Positions 7,987-16,213 of a stretch of 64,000 nucleotides of DNA are shown here, in pieces (position 1 is the stretch's first letter; each line of letters begins with the position of its first letter). The translations under genes and the position numbers were made by a program. Below the pieces are notes generated by a model. The model had not been told where the DNA came from. It was given only the letters and a program-made list of their open reading frames with translations, and searched no databases. The stretch spans positions 26,885 through 90,884 of the forward strand of contig JAFSYP010000124.1 of NCBI GenBank assembly GCA_017449935.1, read 5' to 3'. This stretch comes from Clostridia bacterium (lineage in GTDB: Bacteria; Bacillota; Clostridia; Oscillospirales; Acutalibacteraceae).

Positions 7987-9438
7987 GTGAAGGAACTGGA
8001 ATACGCGCAGTCCGTGCCGAAGGACAAGCGGTTTTGTACCATTTGCGGCGAGATCAAGCGTCTGCATTACTTTGAGGGGGACTCCACACACTGTCTTGCC
8101 TGCTGCGAAAAAATGCGGCATACGCATGTGCGCGCATGGAGCGTGCCGGTCGTTCTGGTACTGCTGCTTGCCGTGGCGGCGGCGGTCGTCCTCGCTTTGC
8201 AGACGGTCCCGTTCTGCAAAGAAATCCGCAAAGCGGACGCGGCGGCGGCGGACAAACGTCTGTACGACGCGTGTGATCTGTACGCCGCGGCGATCGCCGA
8301 GACCGAGACGCGCGGTCAGGCGCTGCTGCCGTTTTTGAAGGACAAGGGCGGCAGTCTGTTTGAGGCGGGCGTGCGCACGTGGGAAAAATACGCGTCGGTC
8401 TATGCGCAGACCAACTCCGAGTATGAGGCGGCCTCGATGGTGCAGAGCGCGCTGAACAAGGGCCAGATCGCCCGGTATCCGACGCTTGCCGCGCTGGACG
8501 AGGCGCGCGACGCGTACGACAAGACGCTCGCGTATGTGCAGGCATTGAACGAGAAATTCGATCTTGACGATCCGAAGAGCGCACAGTACGACGAGCTGAT
8601 GCAGGCGCTCCAGGAATATGCCGACAACAGCAAGTCGCGCTATATCAAGGGATATACGGCATACTATCAGGCGACCGCGGCAGCGTACTTCAGGTCGGAC
8701 GACCCGACGGCGGCGATCGAATATTATGATCGGATGCTTCAGTATCTGCCGGACGAGTATTTGACGGTATATACCGCAAAGGGGAACGCGGCGCTGCAGG
8801 CGAAGGACTATGCGGCCGTGATCGAGGCGTATGAGGCCATCCTTCAAAAAAACAGCAACTACGAGCAGGGGTATGTGGCGATCGCCGAGGCGGCGACGCG
8901 GCTGAGCGATACGGAAAAAGCGGAAGCGGCTCTCGAAAAGCTCAGCGGAAACGAAGCGTATTATTACCGCGTGAGCTTGTACCTTGCGATGATGCGCGAC
9001 GACCTTCCCGGGGCGCAAAAGCTGCAAAAGAAAGCGCGCGAGGCGCTCGACGAAAAGGCGGACGGGGTTTTCAACGAGATGCTGGCCAATCAGACCATCG
9101 GCCAGACAGACAAGAAGTTCCTGATCTCCTACATTGACTACGCCGCGATAGACGCCGCCGTTTCGCTGCTTGCGGACGATGCGGACGAAGCGTTCCGGAT
9201 GGGATACGACAAGGGCTTCAACTACGCCTACTATCTCGCCTATATCGCCGGTGACTATGACGCGATGACGCAGGGGCTTATCAATATCGCGACGCTGAGC
9301 GCGAGCCTTACGAAGAATGACGAGGCGCTGCAGACCATCGCGCAGGTCGGCGAATGCAATGAAGCGACGCAGAAGGTCATAGACGGCAAGCTGACCGCAC
9401 ACGACGTTTTTGTGGAAGGGAAGGCGGATATACTATGA
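7987..9438 (+). CDS. Zinc-ribbon, single-pass membrane protein with TPR repeats
   Basis: Not assigned to a named family. The 483-residue protein has a Cys4 cluster (FCTIC near 16, CLACC near 41), one strong membrane helix at about 52-76, then a long helical region in which residues ~230-330 look like TPR repeats (EYYDRMLQYLPDEYL, YEAILQKNSNYEQGY). The GTG at 7987 is chosen because AAAGGGG stands just upstream; an ATG at 7954 has no ribosome binding site. It resembles the zinc-ribbon-plus-membrane architecture of the kinases at the right end of the window but has no kinase domain. Its stop overlaps the next start by 4 bases. Confidence 0.72.
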   Translation: MKELEYAQSVPKDKRFCTICGEIKRLHYFEGDSTHCLACCEKMRHTHVRAWSVPVVLVLLLAVAAAVVLALQTVPFCKEIRKADAAAADKRLYDACDLYAAAIAETETRGQALLPFLKDKGGSLFEAGVRTWEKYASVYAQTNSEYEAASMVQSALNKGQIARYPTLAALDEARDAYDKTLAYVQALNEKFDLDDPKSAQYDELMQALQEYADNSKSRYIKGYTAYYQATAAAYFRSDDPTAAIEYYDRMLQYLPDEYLTVYTAKGNAALQAKDYAAVIEAYEAILQKNSNYEQGYVAIAEAATRLSDTEKAEAALEKLSGNEAYYYRVSLYLAMMRDDLPGAQKLQKKAREALDEKADGVFNEMLANQTIGQTDKKFLISYIDYAAIDAAVSLLADDADEAFRMGYDKGFNYAYYLAYIAGDYDAMTQGLINIATLSASLTKNDEALQTIAQVGECNEATQKVIDGKLTAHDVFVEGKADIL

Positions 9439-9980
9439 GCAGATTCACATGGGCGTTCGGCTTTCTGACCGTGCCCGGCGCGGTGATGCGCGCGTTTTTG
9501 GAGCATTTGATGCTGAAGATCTGCCGCGTTCCCGTGGAGGATACCGCCTATCTGCACCCGAGCGAGCTGTTCGGCCATGTCGAGCACAAGCCGGTGCGCA
9601 CGTTCGGCCGCGGTTTTGCGGTCTGTTTCGTGCCGGGGTTTTTCCTGTTCCTGTTCGGCGCGGCGACGGCCGGGACGGCTGCGCTGCAGCTGTTCGGGCT
9701 GGGGCTGCATTTTCGCAGCGTCGTCACGGGCGGCGTGAGCGTGATGTTTCTGGCGTGCGTCGTGCTGCTGTATCTGGGACTGAGCTTTTTGTGCCACGCG
9801 TTCCCGTCATATGAGGACGCGCTGTATCTGTGGGAAAGCCGCGAAACAGCGAAGCCGGCGGCGCGGATACTGCTGTTTCCGTTTACGGCGTGTATGCGCG
9901 CGGGCGCGTTTTTGTCGCGGTTCGGCGTGTGGCAGATCCTGTATGCCGCGCTGACGGCGATCCTGTTTATCAAATTTTAG
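9435..9980 (+). CDS. Uncharacterised membrane protein
   Basis: A 181-residue protein with roughly four hydrophobic segments (about 55-80, 92-115, 145-158 and 165-180) and a soluble loop containing CHAFPSYEDALYLWE. It has the general look of a remote zinc-metalloprotease-like membrane fold but lacks an HExxH motif, so no enzymatic role is claimed. It overlaps the TPR gene by 4 bases (ATGA) and precedes sufC by 12, implying co-expression with both. Confidence 0.7.
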   Translation: MSRFTWAFGFLTVPGAVMRAFLEHLMLKICRVPVEDTAYLHPSELFGHVEHKPVRTFGRGFAVCFVPGFFLFLFGAATAGTAALQLFGLGLHFRSVVTGGVSVMFLACVVLLYLGLSFLCHAFPSYEDALYLWESRETAKPAARILLFPFTACMRAGAFLSRFGVWQILYAALTAILFIKF

Positions 9981-9992
9981 GAGTATTACAGA

Positions 9993-10730
9993 ATGCTTGA
10001 ATTAAAGCACGTTTCTTTTCAGGTGGGCGACGCGCACGCGCAGGCGGAGATCCTGCGCGACGTGAGCTTCACGCTGAAGGACGGAAAATTTTTCGTGATC
10101 ACCGGTCCCAACGGCGGCGGCAAGTCGACGCTGGCGCGGCTGATCATGGGCATTGAAAAGCCAACGGCCGGGCAGATCCTGCTGAACGGCCGGGACGTGA
10201 CCGATCTGGACGTGACCGAGCGCGCAAGATGCGGGATCGGCTATGCGTTCCAGCAGCCGCCCCGTTTCAAGGGGCTGACGGTGCGGCGTCTGCTGAGCCT
10301 CGCGCACGGCAGCGATCTGCCGGAGGACGCGTGCTGCGCGTACCTGACGAACGTCGGCCTTTGCTCGCGCGACTACCTCAACCGCGAGGTGGACGCGTCG
10401 CTCTCCGGCGGCGAGGTCAAGCGTATCGAGATCGCCACGCTGATGGCGCGGGATCTGGAGGTCGCCATTTTCGACGAGCCGGAGGCGGGGATCGACCTGT
10501 GGAGCTTTTCCATGCTCGTCCAGTCGTTCAAAAACCTGTCGCGCGGCAGACACAAGAGCGTGATCCTCATCTCCCACCAGGAGCGCATCATGCAGCTGGC
10601 GGACGAGATATTGGTCGTGGCGGACGGGCAGGTCCGCGCGCGCGGCAGCCGCGACGAGATGCTTCCCCGGCTTTTGGGGCAGTTTGAAGAGGACTGCGGA
10701 TTCCGCGCAAAGGAGGTGACGGCACAATGA
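9993..10730 (+). CDS. sufC: Fe-S cluster assembly ATPase SufC
   Basis: A 245-residue ABC ATPase of the SufC type. Walker A GPNGGGKST is near residue 43, the Q-loop segment AFQQPPRFKG near 85, the signature LSGGEVKR near 138 and Walker B VAIFDEPEAGIDLW near 158. EPEAGID and the SGGEVKR signature are typical of SufC rather than of importers. SufC powers the scaffold of the SUF iron-sulfur machinery. Its stop overlaps the start of the SufB-like gene by 4 bases. No sufD, sufS or sufU gene is adjacent. Confidence 0.9.
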   Translation: MLELKHVSFQVGDAHAQAEILRDVSFTLKDGKFFVITGPNGGGKSTLARLIMGIEKPTAGQILLNGRDVTDLDVTERARCGIGYAFQQPPRFKGLTVRRLLSLAHGSDLPEDACCAYLTNVGLCSRDYLNREVDASLSGGEVKRIEIATLMARDLEVAIFDEPEAGIDLWSFSMLVQSFKNLSRGRHKSVILISHQERIMQLADEILVVADGQVRARGSRDEMLPRLLGQFEEDCGFRAKEVTAQ

Positions 10731-11650
10731 TGGACGAGCTGTTGTCCGGACTGCTGCGCAGCATCGCGGACATCGACGATATCCCGACGGACGGCGCCTA
10801 CAACATCCGCAAGGACGGCGAGGGCATGGCGCGCCGCTCGACCGAGACCGTGCAGATCACGCCCAAGAGCGGCAAACCCGGCATCGACGTGCGCGTCGCG
10901 CCGTTCTCCAAGGCGGACCGGGTGCATATCCCCGTCGTCATCACAAAGACCGGCGTCAACGATCTGGTCTACAACGATTTCTATATCGGCGAGGGCGCGG
11001 ACGTGGAGATCGTCGCGGGCTGCGGCATCCACAATTCCGGGTGCGAGGCGTCGGAGCATGACGGCATACACCGCTTCTTCGTCGGCAAGGGCGCGCACGT
11101 GCGCTATGTCGAGAAGCATTACGGCGAGGGCGACGGGACCGGCGAACGCATCCTCAACCCGACCACCGAGGTGCATCTTTCTGAGGACGCCGTGTGTGAG
11201 ATGGAGATGGTGCAGATCAAGGGCGTGGATTCCACGCTGCGCGAAACGACCGCCGATCTGGAAGCGGGCGCGAAGCTCGTGATTTTGGAGCGTCTGATGA
11301 CGCACGGCGCGCAGACGGCGCGCTCGAACGTGGAGATCCGTCTCAACGGCGCCGGATCGACGGCACAGATCATTTCGCGCTCCGTGGCAAAGGACAGCAG
11401 CGAGCAGGTGTTTTATCCCCGCGCCGTGGGCAACGCGCCGTGCCACGCGCACGTACAGTGCGACTCCATCATCATGGACGACGCGAAGATCCGTTCCATC
11501 CCGGAGATCGCAGCCAACCACTGCGACGCGCAGATCATCCACGAGGCCGCGATCGGCCGCATCAACAACGACCAGCTGACGAAGCTGCGGACGCTGGGAC
11601 TGACAGAGAGCGAAGCGGAAGCCGTCATCATCGAAGGCTTCTTAAAATAA
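10727..11650 (+). CDS. SufB/SufD-family Fe-S scaffold of the minimal two-gene SUF (SMS) type
   Basis: A 307-residue protein, much shorter than E. coli SufB (about 495), with the C-terminal beta-helix core of SufB/SufD: GADVEIVAGCGIHNSGCEAS, the LEAGAKLVI and ERLMTHGAQTARS segments, and the conserved end IHEAAIGRINNDQL. Cysteines near 92 and 98 and an acidic/His-rich core could hold a cluster. A lone sufC with one short SufB-like gene is the arrangement called minimal SUF or SMS in archaea and Clostridia. The absence of sufS/sufU in the neighbourhood is consistent with that. Confidence 0.85.
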   Translation: MMDELLSGLLRSIADIDDIPTDGAYNIRKDGEGMARRSTETVQITPKSGKPGIDVRVAPFSKADRVHIPVVITKTGVNDLVYNDFYIGEGADVEIVAGCGIHNSGCEASEHDGIHRFFVGKGAHVRYVEKHYGEGDGTGERILNPTTEVHLSEDAVCEMEMVQIKGVDSTLRETTADLEAGAKLVILERLMTHGAQTARSNVEIRLNGAGSTAQIISRSVAKDSSEQVFYPRAVGNAPCHAHVQCDSIIMDDAKIRSIPEIAANHCDAQIIHEAAIGRINNDQLTKLRTLGLTESEAEAVIIEGFLK

Positions 11651-11662
11651 GGAGGCAAAACA

Positions 11663-13162
11663 ATGGGAAAGACCAAGACTTCGGGCGAGAACGGTCTGAA
11701 GCTCAACTACGGCAAGACGATCCTGATGGGCTTTGCGTTCATGGCGTCGTCCATCGCGTGGGGCGTCTACGATCCGTTTGTGACGAAGATCCTCAACAGA
11801 ATGCTCGGCGCGTCGCCGACGATCGCGCACTGGAGCGAGGCGCTGGTGAATAAAGCGCCGTTCCTTCTGAAGCTGATGGAGGCGCAGGGCGAAAACGTCG
11901 GCTCCGCGGCGAAGGGCTTTACGCTCGTGCCGCTGTTCATCGGCATCATTATGACCTTTGACAATGTTTTCGGCGTGATCTTCCAGCCGACGTTCGGCAA
12001 GCTCTCCGACCGCTGCCACACGCGTTTCGGCAAGAGAAAGCCGTTTATCATGTTCGGCGCGCCCGTGGCGGCCGCGCTGTTCCTGCTGATCCCGCGCATG
12101 GAGCATTTGGGCTCGATCCCCGCGCTGATGACGTGCATCATCCTGTTCGTGTTCGTCATGTCGCTCTGGCGCGCGCCGTGCGTGGCGCTCATGCCGGACC
12201 TGACGCCGCCTTCGCTGCGCAGCGAGGGCAACGCGGTCATCAATCTGGTCGGCGGCGTCGGCTCGATGCTCGCGCTCGTCGCGGCGACGATCGTCTGCGC
12301 CGTGTACAAGATCCCGAACAACACAGAGCACGAGCTTTTGTATACGCCGCATGTCTTTGAGATGGCGGCGGTCATCATGGTCGTCTGTACGCTGGTCGTG
12401 ACGTTCCTTGTCAAGGAGCCGGACAGCCGTCTGCATACGGCGGCGGAGCGCAACAAGGACGCGGACGCGGCGGCCAGACGCGCGGCGGAAAAGCAGGCGC
12501 GCAAGGAAGAGAAGCAGGCGCTCAAGGCGATGAAGCTCACCAAGGGCGAGCGTACGAGCCTGATCCTGATGCTCTGCGGTCTGTTCTTCCTGTTCTGCGG
12601 CTCCAACTCCATTCAGACGTATTTCTCGCTGTTTGCGGAGGAGATCCTCGGCAAATCCACGGGCGAGGCGACCAAGATGATGGCGCTGTTTGCCATCTCC
12701 ACGGCGCTCGGCGCGCTGCCGGCGGGCTTCCTCGGCAAAAAGATCGGCCGCAAAAAGACGATCCTTCTGGGTCTCGGTCTTTTCATTGCGGCGTTCATCG
12801 TGTACCTGACGGTCGGCAACGCCAGCGCTTCTCTGCGTCTCGGCCTTGTATACGCGGCTCTGATCCTCGGCGGCTTTGCCAACATGCTGATCACGGTCAA
12901 CACGCTGCCGCTGGTGCTGGAGATCGGCGGCATCGCGAAGGTCGGCACCTTCACCGGCTATTACTACACCGCGACGTTCTCCGCGCAGATCGCCACGCCG
13001 ATCGTGTACGGCGTCGTCCGCGTGCTGACCGGTACATATGCTTCTCTGTTCATTTACTGCCCGATCTGTTTCACGCTTTCTCTGCTTTGCATTCTGGGCG
13101 TTCGCCACGGCGAGGCGATCCCGGACGAGATCATCAAGGAAGCCGAAATGGCGGACGATTGA
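11663..13162 (+). CDS. MFS transporter (GPH/SLC45-like sugar transporter)
   Basis: A 499-residue protein with about 12 hydrophobic segments in two halves. The MFS loop motif between helices 2 and 3 reads GKLSDRCHTRFGKRKPF, close to the GPH sugar:cation symporter pattern, and SLWRAPCVALMPDLTP follows in the TM4-5 region. A charged cytoplasmic loop rich in Ala/Lys/Arg lies near residues 255-290. The gene begins 12 bases after the SufB-like gene. The substrate is not determined from sequence; SLC45-type carriers move sugars. Confidence 0.85.
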   Translation: MGKTKTSGENGLKLNYGKTILMGFAFMASSIAWGVYDPFVTKILNRMLGASPTIAHWSEALVNKAPFLLKLMEAQGENVGSAAKGFTLVPLFIGIIMTFDNVFGVIFQPTFGKLSDRCHTRFGKRKPFIMFGAPVAAALFLLIPRMEHLGSIPALMTCIILFVFVMSLWRAPCVALMPDLTPPSLRSEGNAVINLVGGVGSMLALVAATIVCAVYKIPNNTEHELLYTPHVFEMAAVIMVVCTLVVTFLVKEPDSRLHTAAERNKDADAAARRAAEKQARKEEKQALKAMKLTKGERTSLILMLCGLFFLFCGSNSIQTYFSLFAEEILGKSTGEATKMMALFAISTALGALPAGFLGKKIGRKKTILLGLGLFIAAFIVYLTVGNASASLRLGLVYAALILGGFANMLITVNTLPLVLEIGGIAKVGTFTGYYYTATFSAQIATPIVYGVVRVLTGTYASLFIYCPICFTLSLLCILGVRHGEAIPDEIIKEAEMADD

Positions 13163-13180
13163 GTATAAGGAGGTTATTCT

Positions 13181-13888
13181 ATGGCACTCATCGAAGTGGA
13201 ACATCTCAGCAAATCCTACGGCAGTCATGTAGTTCTTGACGACATTTCCTTCGCGTTCGAGGGCGGCCAGATCATCGGCCTGCTCGGCCCGAACGGCAGC
13301 GGAAAGACGTCGCTGATCAAGATCCTCGTCGGACTTATCAAGGATTACTCCGGCGGCGCGTATATCGACGGCCATTCCGCCGATCCGCACACCAAGGCGA
13401 TGGTCGCGTATCTGCCCGAAAAGACGTATCTGCCGGACTGGATGCGCTGCGTCGACGCGATCGAGTTCTTCGCGGACTTCTATGCCGACTTTGATAAAGA
13501 CAAGGCGTATCGGATGCTCGAACGGTTCGAGCTTCCTCCCAAGCAGACGATCAAATCCATGTCCAAGGGTATGCAGGAAAAGCTGCAGCTGCTGCTGGTC
13601 ATGTGCCGCAACGCGAAGCTGTATATCCTCGACGAACCGCTCGGCGGCGTCGACCCCGCGGCGCGCGCGTTCATCCTTGACACGATCATGCGCAACCATC
13701 CCGAAGGCTCCACGATCCTGCTCTCCACGCATCTGATCCATGACGTGCAGGAGATCTTCGACTCCGTGCTGATGATCGGCCGCGGCAAGGTGCTGGTCAA
13801 GGCGCGCGTGGACGAGTTGTGTGTGGACGGTCGGACGATCGAAGACGTATTCAAGGAGGTATATCACTATGCTTGGCAAGTTAATTAA
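13181..13888 (+). CDS. ABC transporter ATP-binding protein
   Basis: A 235-residue ABC ATPase. Walker A GPNGSGKTS is near residue 37, the signature is the degenerate MSKGMQEK near 127, Walker B YILDEPLGGVDP near 149 and the switch His in LLSTHLI near 183. The SKGM form of the signature is common in Firmicute multidrug/bacitracin-type (YtrB-like) exporters. It overlaps the permease gene by 20 bases, so the two products should form one exporter. AGGAGG precedes the start. Confidence 0.9.
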   Translation: MALIEVEHLSKSYGSHVVLDDISFAFEGGQIIGLLGPNGSGKTSLIKILVGLIKDYSGGAYIDGHSADPHTKAMVAYLPEKTYLPDWMRCVDAIEFFADFYADFDKDKAYRMLERFELPPKQTIKSMSKGMQEKLQLLLVMCRNAKLYILDEPLGGVDPAARAFILDTIMRNHPEGSTILLSTHLIHDVQEIFDSVLMIGRGKVLVKARVDELCVDGRTIEDVFKEVYHYAWQVN

Positions 13889-14693
13889 GAATGAATTCAA
13901 GTCCACCGCGCATTCCATGTTCGGTGTGTTCATGGCGGCGGGCATCCTGTTTGCGGTCATGATGGTCGTGCTTCTGTTCAAGATCAAGATTCTCATGACG
14001 CTCACCACCGTCGCGATGGTCGCGATCGCCGTGGCGGTGCTGATTATCACGCTGTTCTCCATCGTCTCCTCGTTCAACAAATCGCTTTACGGCGCGCAGG
14101 GCTATCTGAGCTTCACGCTGCCGGTCACGGGCAAGCAGCTTCTGGCGGGCAAGACGATCGTGTCGATGATCTGGGTGACGATCAGCTTTGTGTTCACGAT
14201 CGTGATCTCGGCGTTCCTGGTCGTATACTGGGTCGCGCGGACGAGCGACAACGTCAAGCAGATCATCCAGTCCGTTTACGATCTGCTGCAGTCCATGCAG
14301 GGCTTCCCCAACCCGAAGACGATGATCAAGACGCTGATCCTGATCGTCGTGATCATGCTGATCCGCGCGTTGTGCATGATCTTCCGCGTGTCGTTCTCTC
14401 TGGCGGTCGCCAATACCAAGCGCTTCCAGAAATTCAACCCGATCTTCGTGGGCATCGTGGTCTATGCGATCCTGTTCGTTTTCCTGATGATCGCGCAGGT
14501 CGCCGCGATGGAGATCCCCTTCGGCATCGCGATCACGACGAACGGCATCAAGATGGCGATCGGCGCGGCGGCGTTCGCCGACTACAACAACCCGCCCATT
14601 CCGATCCTCGGCTACTGCTTTGAGATCGTGATGAGCGCCGTGCTGTATGTCGCGACCGGCAACATCATGACCAACCACATCAACATCAAATAA
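13869..14693 (+). CDS. ABC transporter permease
   Basis: A 274-residue membrane protein with about six hydrophobic helices (roughly 17-40, 45-68, 110-135, 165-190, 205-225 and 250-268). The segment YGAQGYLSFTLPVTGKQLL between helices 2 and 3 is a recurrent motif in permeases of this Firmicute ABC-2-like group. The ATG at 13869 is preferred because AAGGAGG precedes it. The stop codon overlaps the nadD start (TAATG). Likely partner of the ATPase gene it overlaps. Substrate unknown. Confidence 0.84.
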   Translation: MLGKLIKNEFKSTAHSMFGVFMAAGILFAVMMVVLLFKIKILMTLTTVAMVAIAVAVLIITLFSIVSSFNKSLYGAQGYLSFTLPVTGKQLLAGKTIVSMIWVTISFVFTIVISAFLVVYWVARTSDNVKQIIQSVYDLLQSMQGFPNPKTMIKTLILIVVIMLIRALCMIFRVSFSLAVANTKRFQKFNPIFVGIVVYAILFVFLMIAQVAAMEIPFGIAITTNGIKMAIGAAAFADYNNPPIPILGYCFEIVMSAVLYVATGNIMTNHINIK

Positions 14694-15838
14694 TGGCGAT
14701 CGGGATATTCGGCGGGACGTTCAACCCGCCGCACCTGGGGCATCTGCGGCTTTTGCGCGCGTTTGCGGACCGGTTTTCGCTCTCACGCGTGCTGGTGATT
14801 CCCACGTTCGTGCCGCCGCACAAGCTCTCGCCGGATCTGGCGGACGCCGGTATGCGGCTGGAAATGTGCCGGATGCTTTTTGACGATCACCGTTTTACGG
14901 TCAGCGATCTGGAGATCGCGCGCGGCGGAAAAAGCTACACGGTCGAAACGCTCGAAACGCTGCGCGCGCAGTATCCGGGCGAGGCGCTGTATCTGCTGAT
15001 CGGCTCCGACATGCTCGAGAGCTTCGACACATGGTACCGTGCCGACGACATCCGCAGGCTCTGCACCGTCTGCGCCGCCGTGCGCGAAAAGGGCAAAACG
15101 CTCGATCCGAACGGCGCGGTGCTGCTGGAAAACTTCGATCCGATCGAGATCAGCTCCACCGCCGTGCGCGAAAAGGTGCGTCTGGGTGAGGACGCCGCGC
15201 CGTATGTCGGCGAAGCGGTCGGCGCGTTCATACGCGGCAAGGGCCTGTATGCCGACGCGTACACGCAGTACCGGCGCCTGCTGCGGGAGAAGCTCGGCGC
15301 GTACCGCCTGCGCCACAGCTTTTGTGTTGCGGACAGCGCGAAGGCGCTCGCGCAGCAGTACGGCGAAGATCCGCAGAAGGCCTACTTCGCGGGACTGCTG
15401 CATGACGTGATGAAGGACGCGCCGCGCGATGAGCAGAAGGCCGTGATCGAACGCGGCGGAACAGTGCTCGGCGCCGACGAGCGCGCCAATCCGAAGCTCT
15501 GGCACGCGATGGCGGGAGAGGCGTTTCTGCGCACCGAGCTGTCCGTTGCCGACGAAGACGTGCTGCACGCCGTGCGGTACCATACCACCGGACGCGCCGG
15601 CATGTCGCTTTTGGAAAAGATCATCTACGTATCGGACTATTTGTCCGAAGACCGCGTGTATGACGGCGTGGACCGGATGCGGCGTCTGGCGTCGGAAAGC
15701 CTGGAGAGCGCGATGCTGTTCGGCCTGTCGTTCACCATATCGGAGCTTGCGAAAAGCGAGCAGCCGATCCACCCCGACAGCGTGGCGTGCTATAATGAGA
15801 TCGTATTGAATAACAACGGAAAGGACAGATCCATATGA
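14693..15838 (+). CDS. nadD: Nicotinate-nucleotide adenylyltransferase fused to a YqeK-type HD hydrolase
   Basis: A 381-residue two-domain protein. Residues 1-~190 are NadD, with GGTFNPPHLGH at the N-terminus and SSTAVREKV near 160; NadD adenylylates nicotinate mononucleotide in NAD synthesis. Residues ~195-381 are an HD phosphohydrolase with RHSFCVADSAKALA, GLLHDVMKD and YHTTGRAGMSLLEKI, matching YqeK, a diadenosine tetraphosphate hydrolase. In Bacillus these are separate neighbouring genes; fusion is known in Clostridia. The stop overlaps rsfS by 4 bases, preserving the usual nadD-yqeK-rsfS order. Confidence 0.93.
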   Translation: MAIGIFGGTFNPPHLGHLRLLRAFADRFSLSRVLVIPTFVPPHKLSPDLADAGMRLEMCRMLFDDHRFTVSDLEIARGGKSYTVETLETLRAQYPGEALYLLIGSDMLESFDTWYRADDIRRLCTVCAAVREKGKTLDPNGAVLLENFDPIEISSTAVREKVRLGEDAAPYVGEAVGAFIRGKGLYADAYTQYRRLLREKLGAYRLRHSFCVADSAKALAQQYGEDPQKAYFAGLLHDVMKDAPRDEQKAVIERGGTVLGADERANPKLWHAMAGEAFLRTELSVADEDVLHAVRYHTTGRAGMSLLEKIIYVSDYLSEDRVYDGVDRMRRLASESLESAMLFGLSFTISELAKSEQPIHPDSVACYNEIVLNNNGKDRSI

Positions 15839-16188
15839 CACCGAAAGAACTTGCCGTAAAAGCGGCGGAAATCCTCGACAAGAAAAAGGCCGAGGACATC
15901 AAGGTCATCGAAGTGACCGAACAGACCATCGTGGCGGATTATTTCGTGCTGGCGACCGGCACGTCCTCCACGCACGTCAAGGCGCTTGCGGACGACGTGG
16001 AGTACGAGCTTGAGCAGATCGGCGTGCACGACGGCCATATCGAAGGCCGCGCGACCGGCTGGGTGCTGCTCGATTACGGCGCCGTGCTTGTGCACGTATT
16101 TGACAAAGAGAGCCGCGCGTATTATAATTTAGAGCGGCTCTGGACGGACGCCAATCTGGTGGATCTGTCGGACATCATTACGGAATGA
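15835..16188 (+). CDS. rsfS: Ribosome silencing factor RsfS
   Basis: A 117-residue protein of normal family length. The motifs ADYFVLATGTSSTHVKAL and DYGAVLVHVFDKESRAYYNLE are diagnostic. RsfS binds ribosomal protein L14 and blocks subunit joining when nutrients are short. The gene overlaps the nadD-yqeK fusion by 4 bases and is followed 25 bases later by leuS. Confidence 0.96.
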   Translation: MTPKELAVKAAEILDKKKAEDIKVIEVTEQTIVADYFVLATGTSSTHVKALADDVEYELEQIGVHDGHIEGRATGWVLLDYGAVLVHVFDKESRAYYNLERLWTDANLVDLSDIITE

Positions 16189-16213
16189 TCTTCCGAAAGG
16201 ACTGTTATAAACG

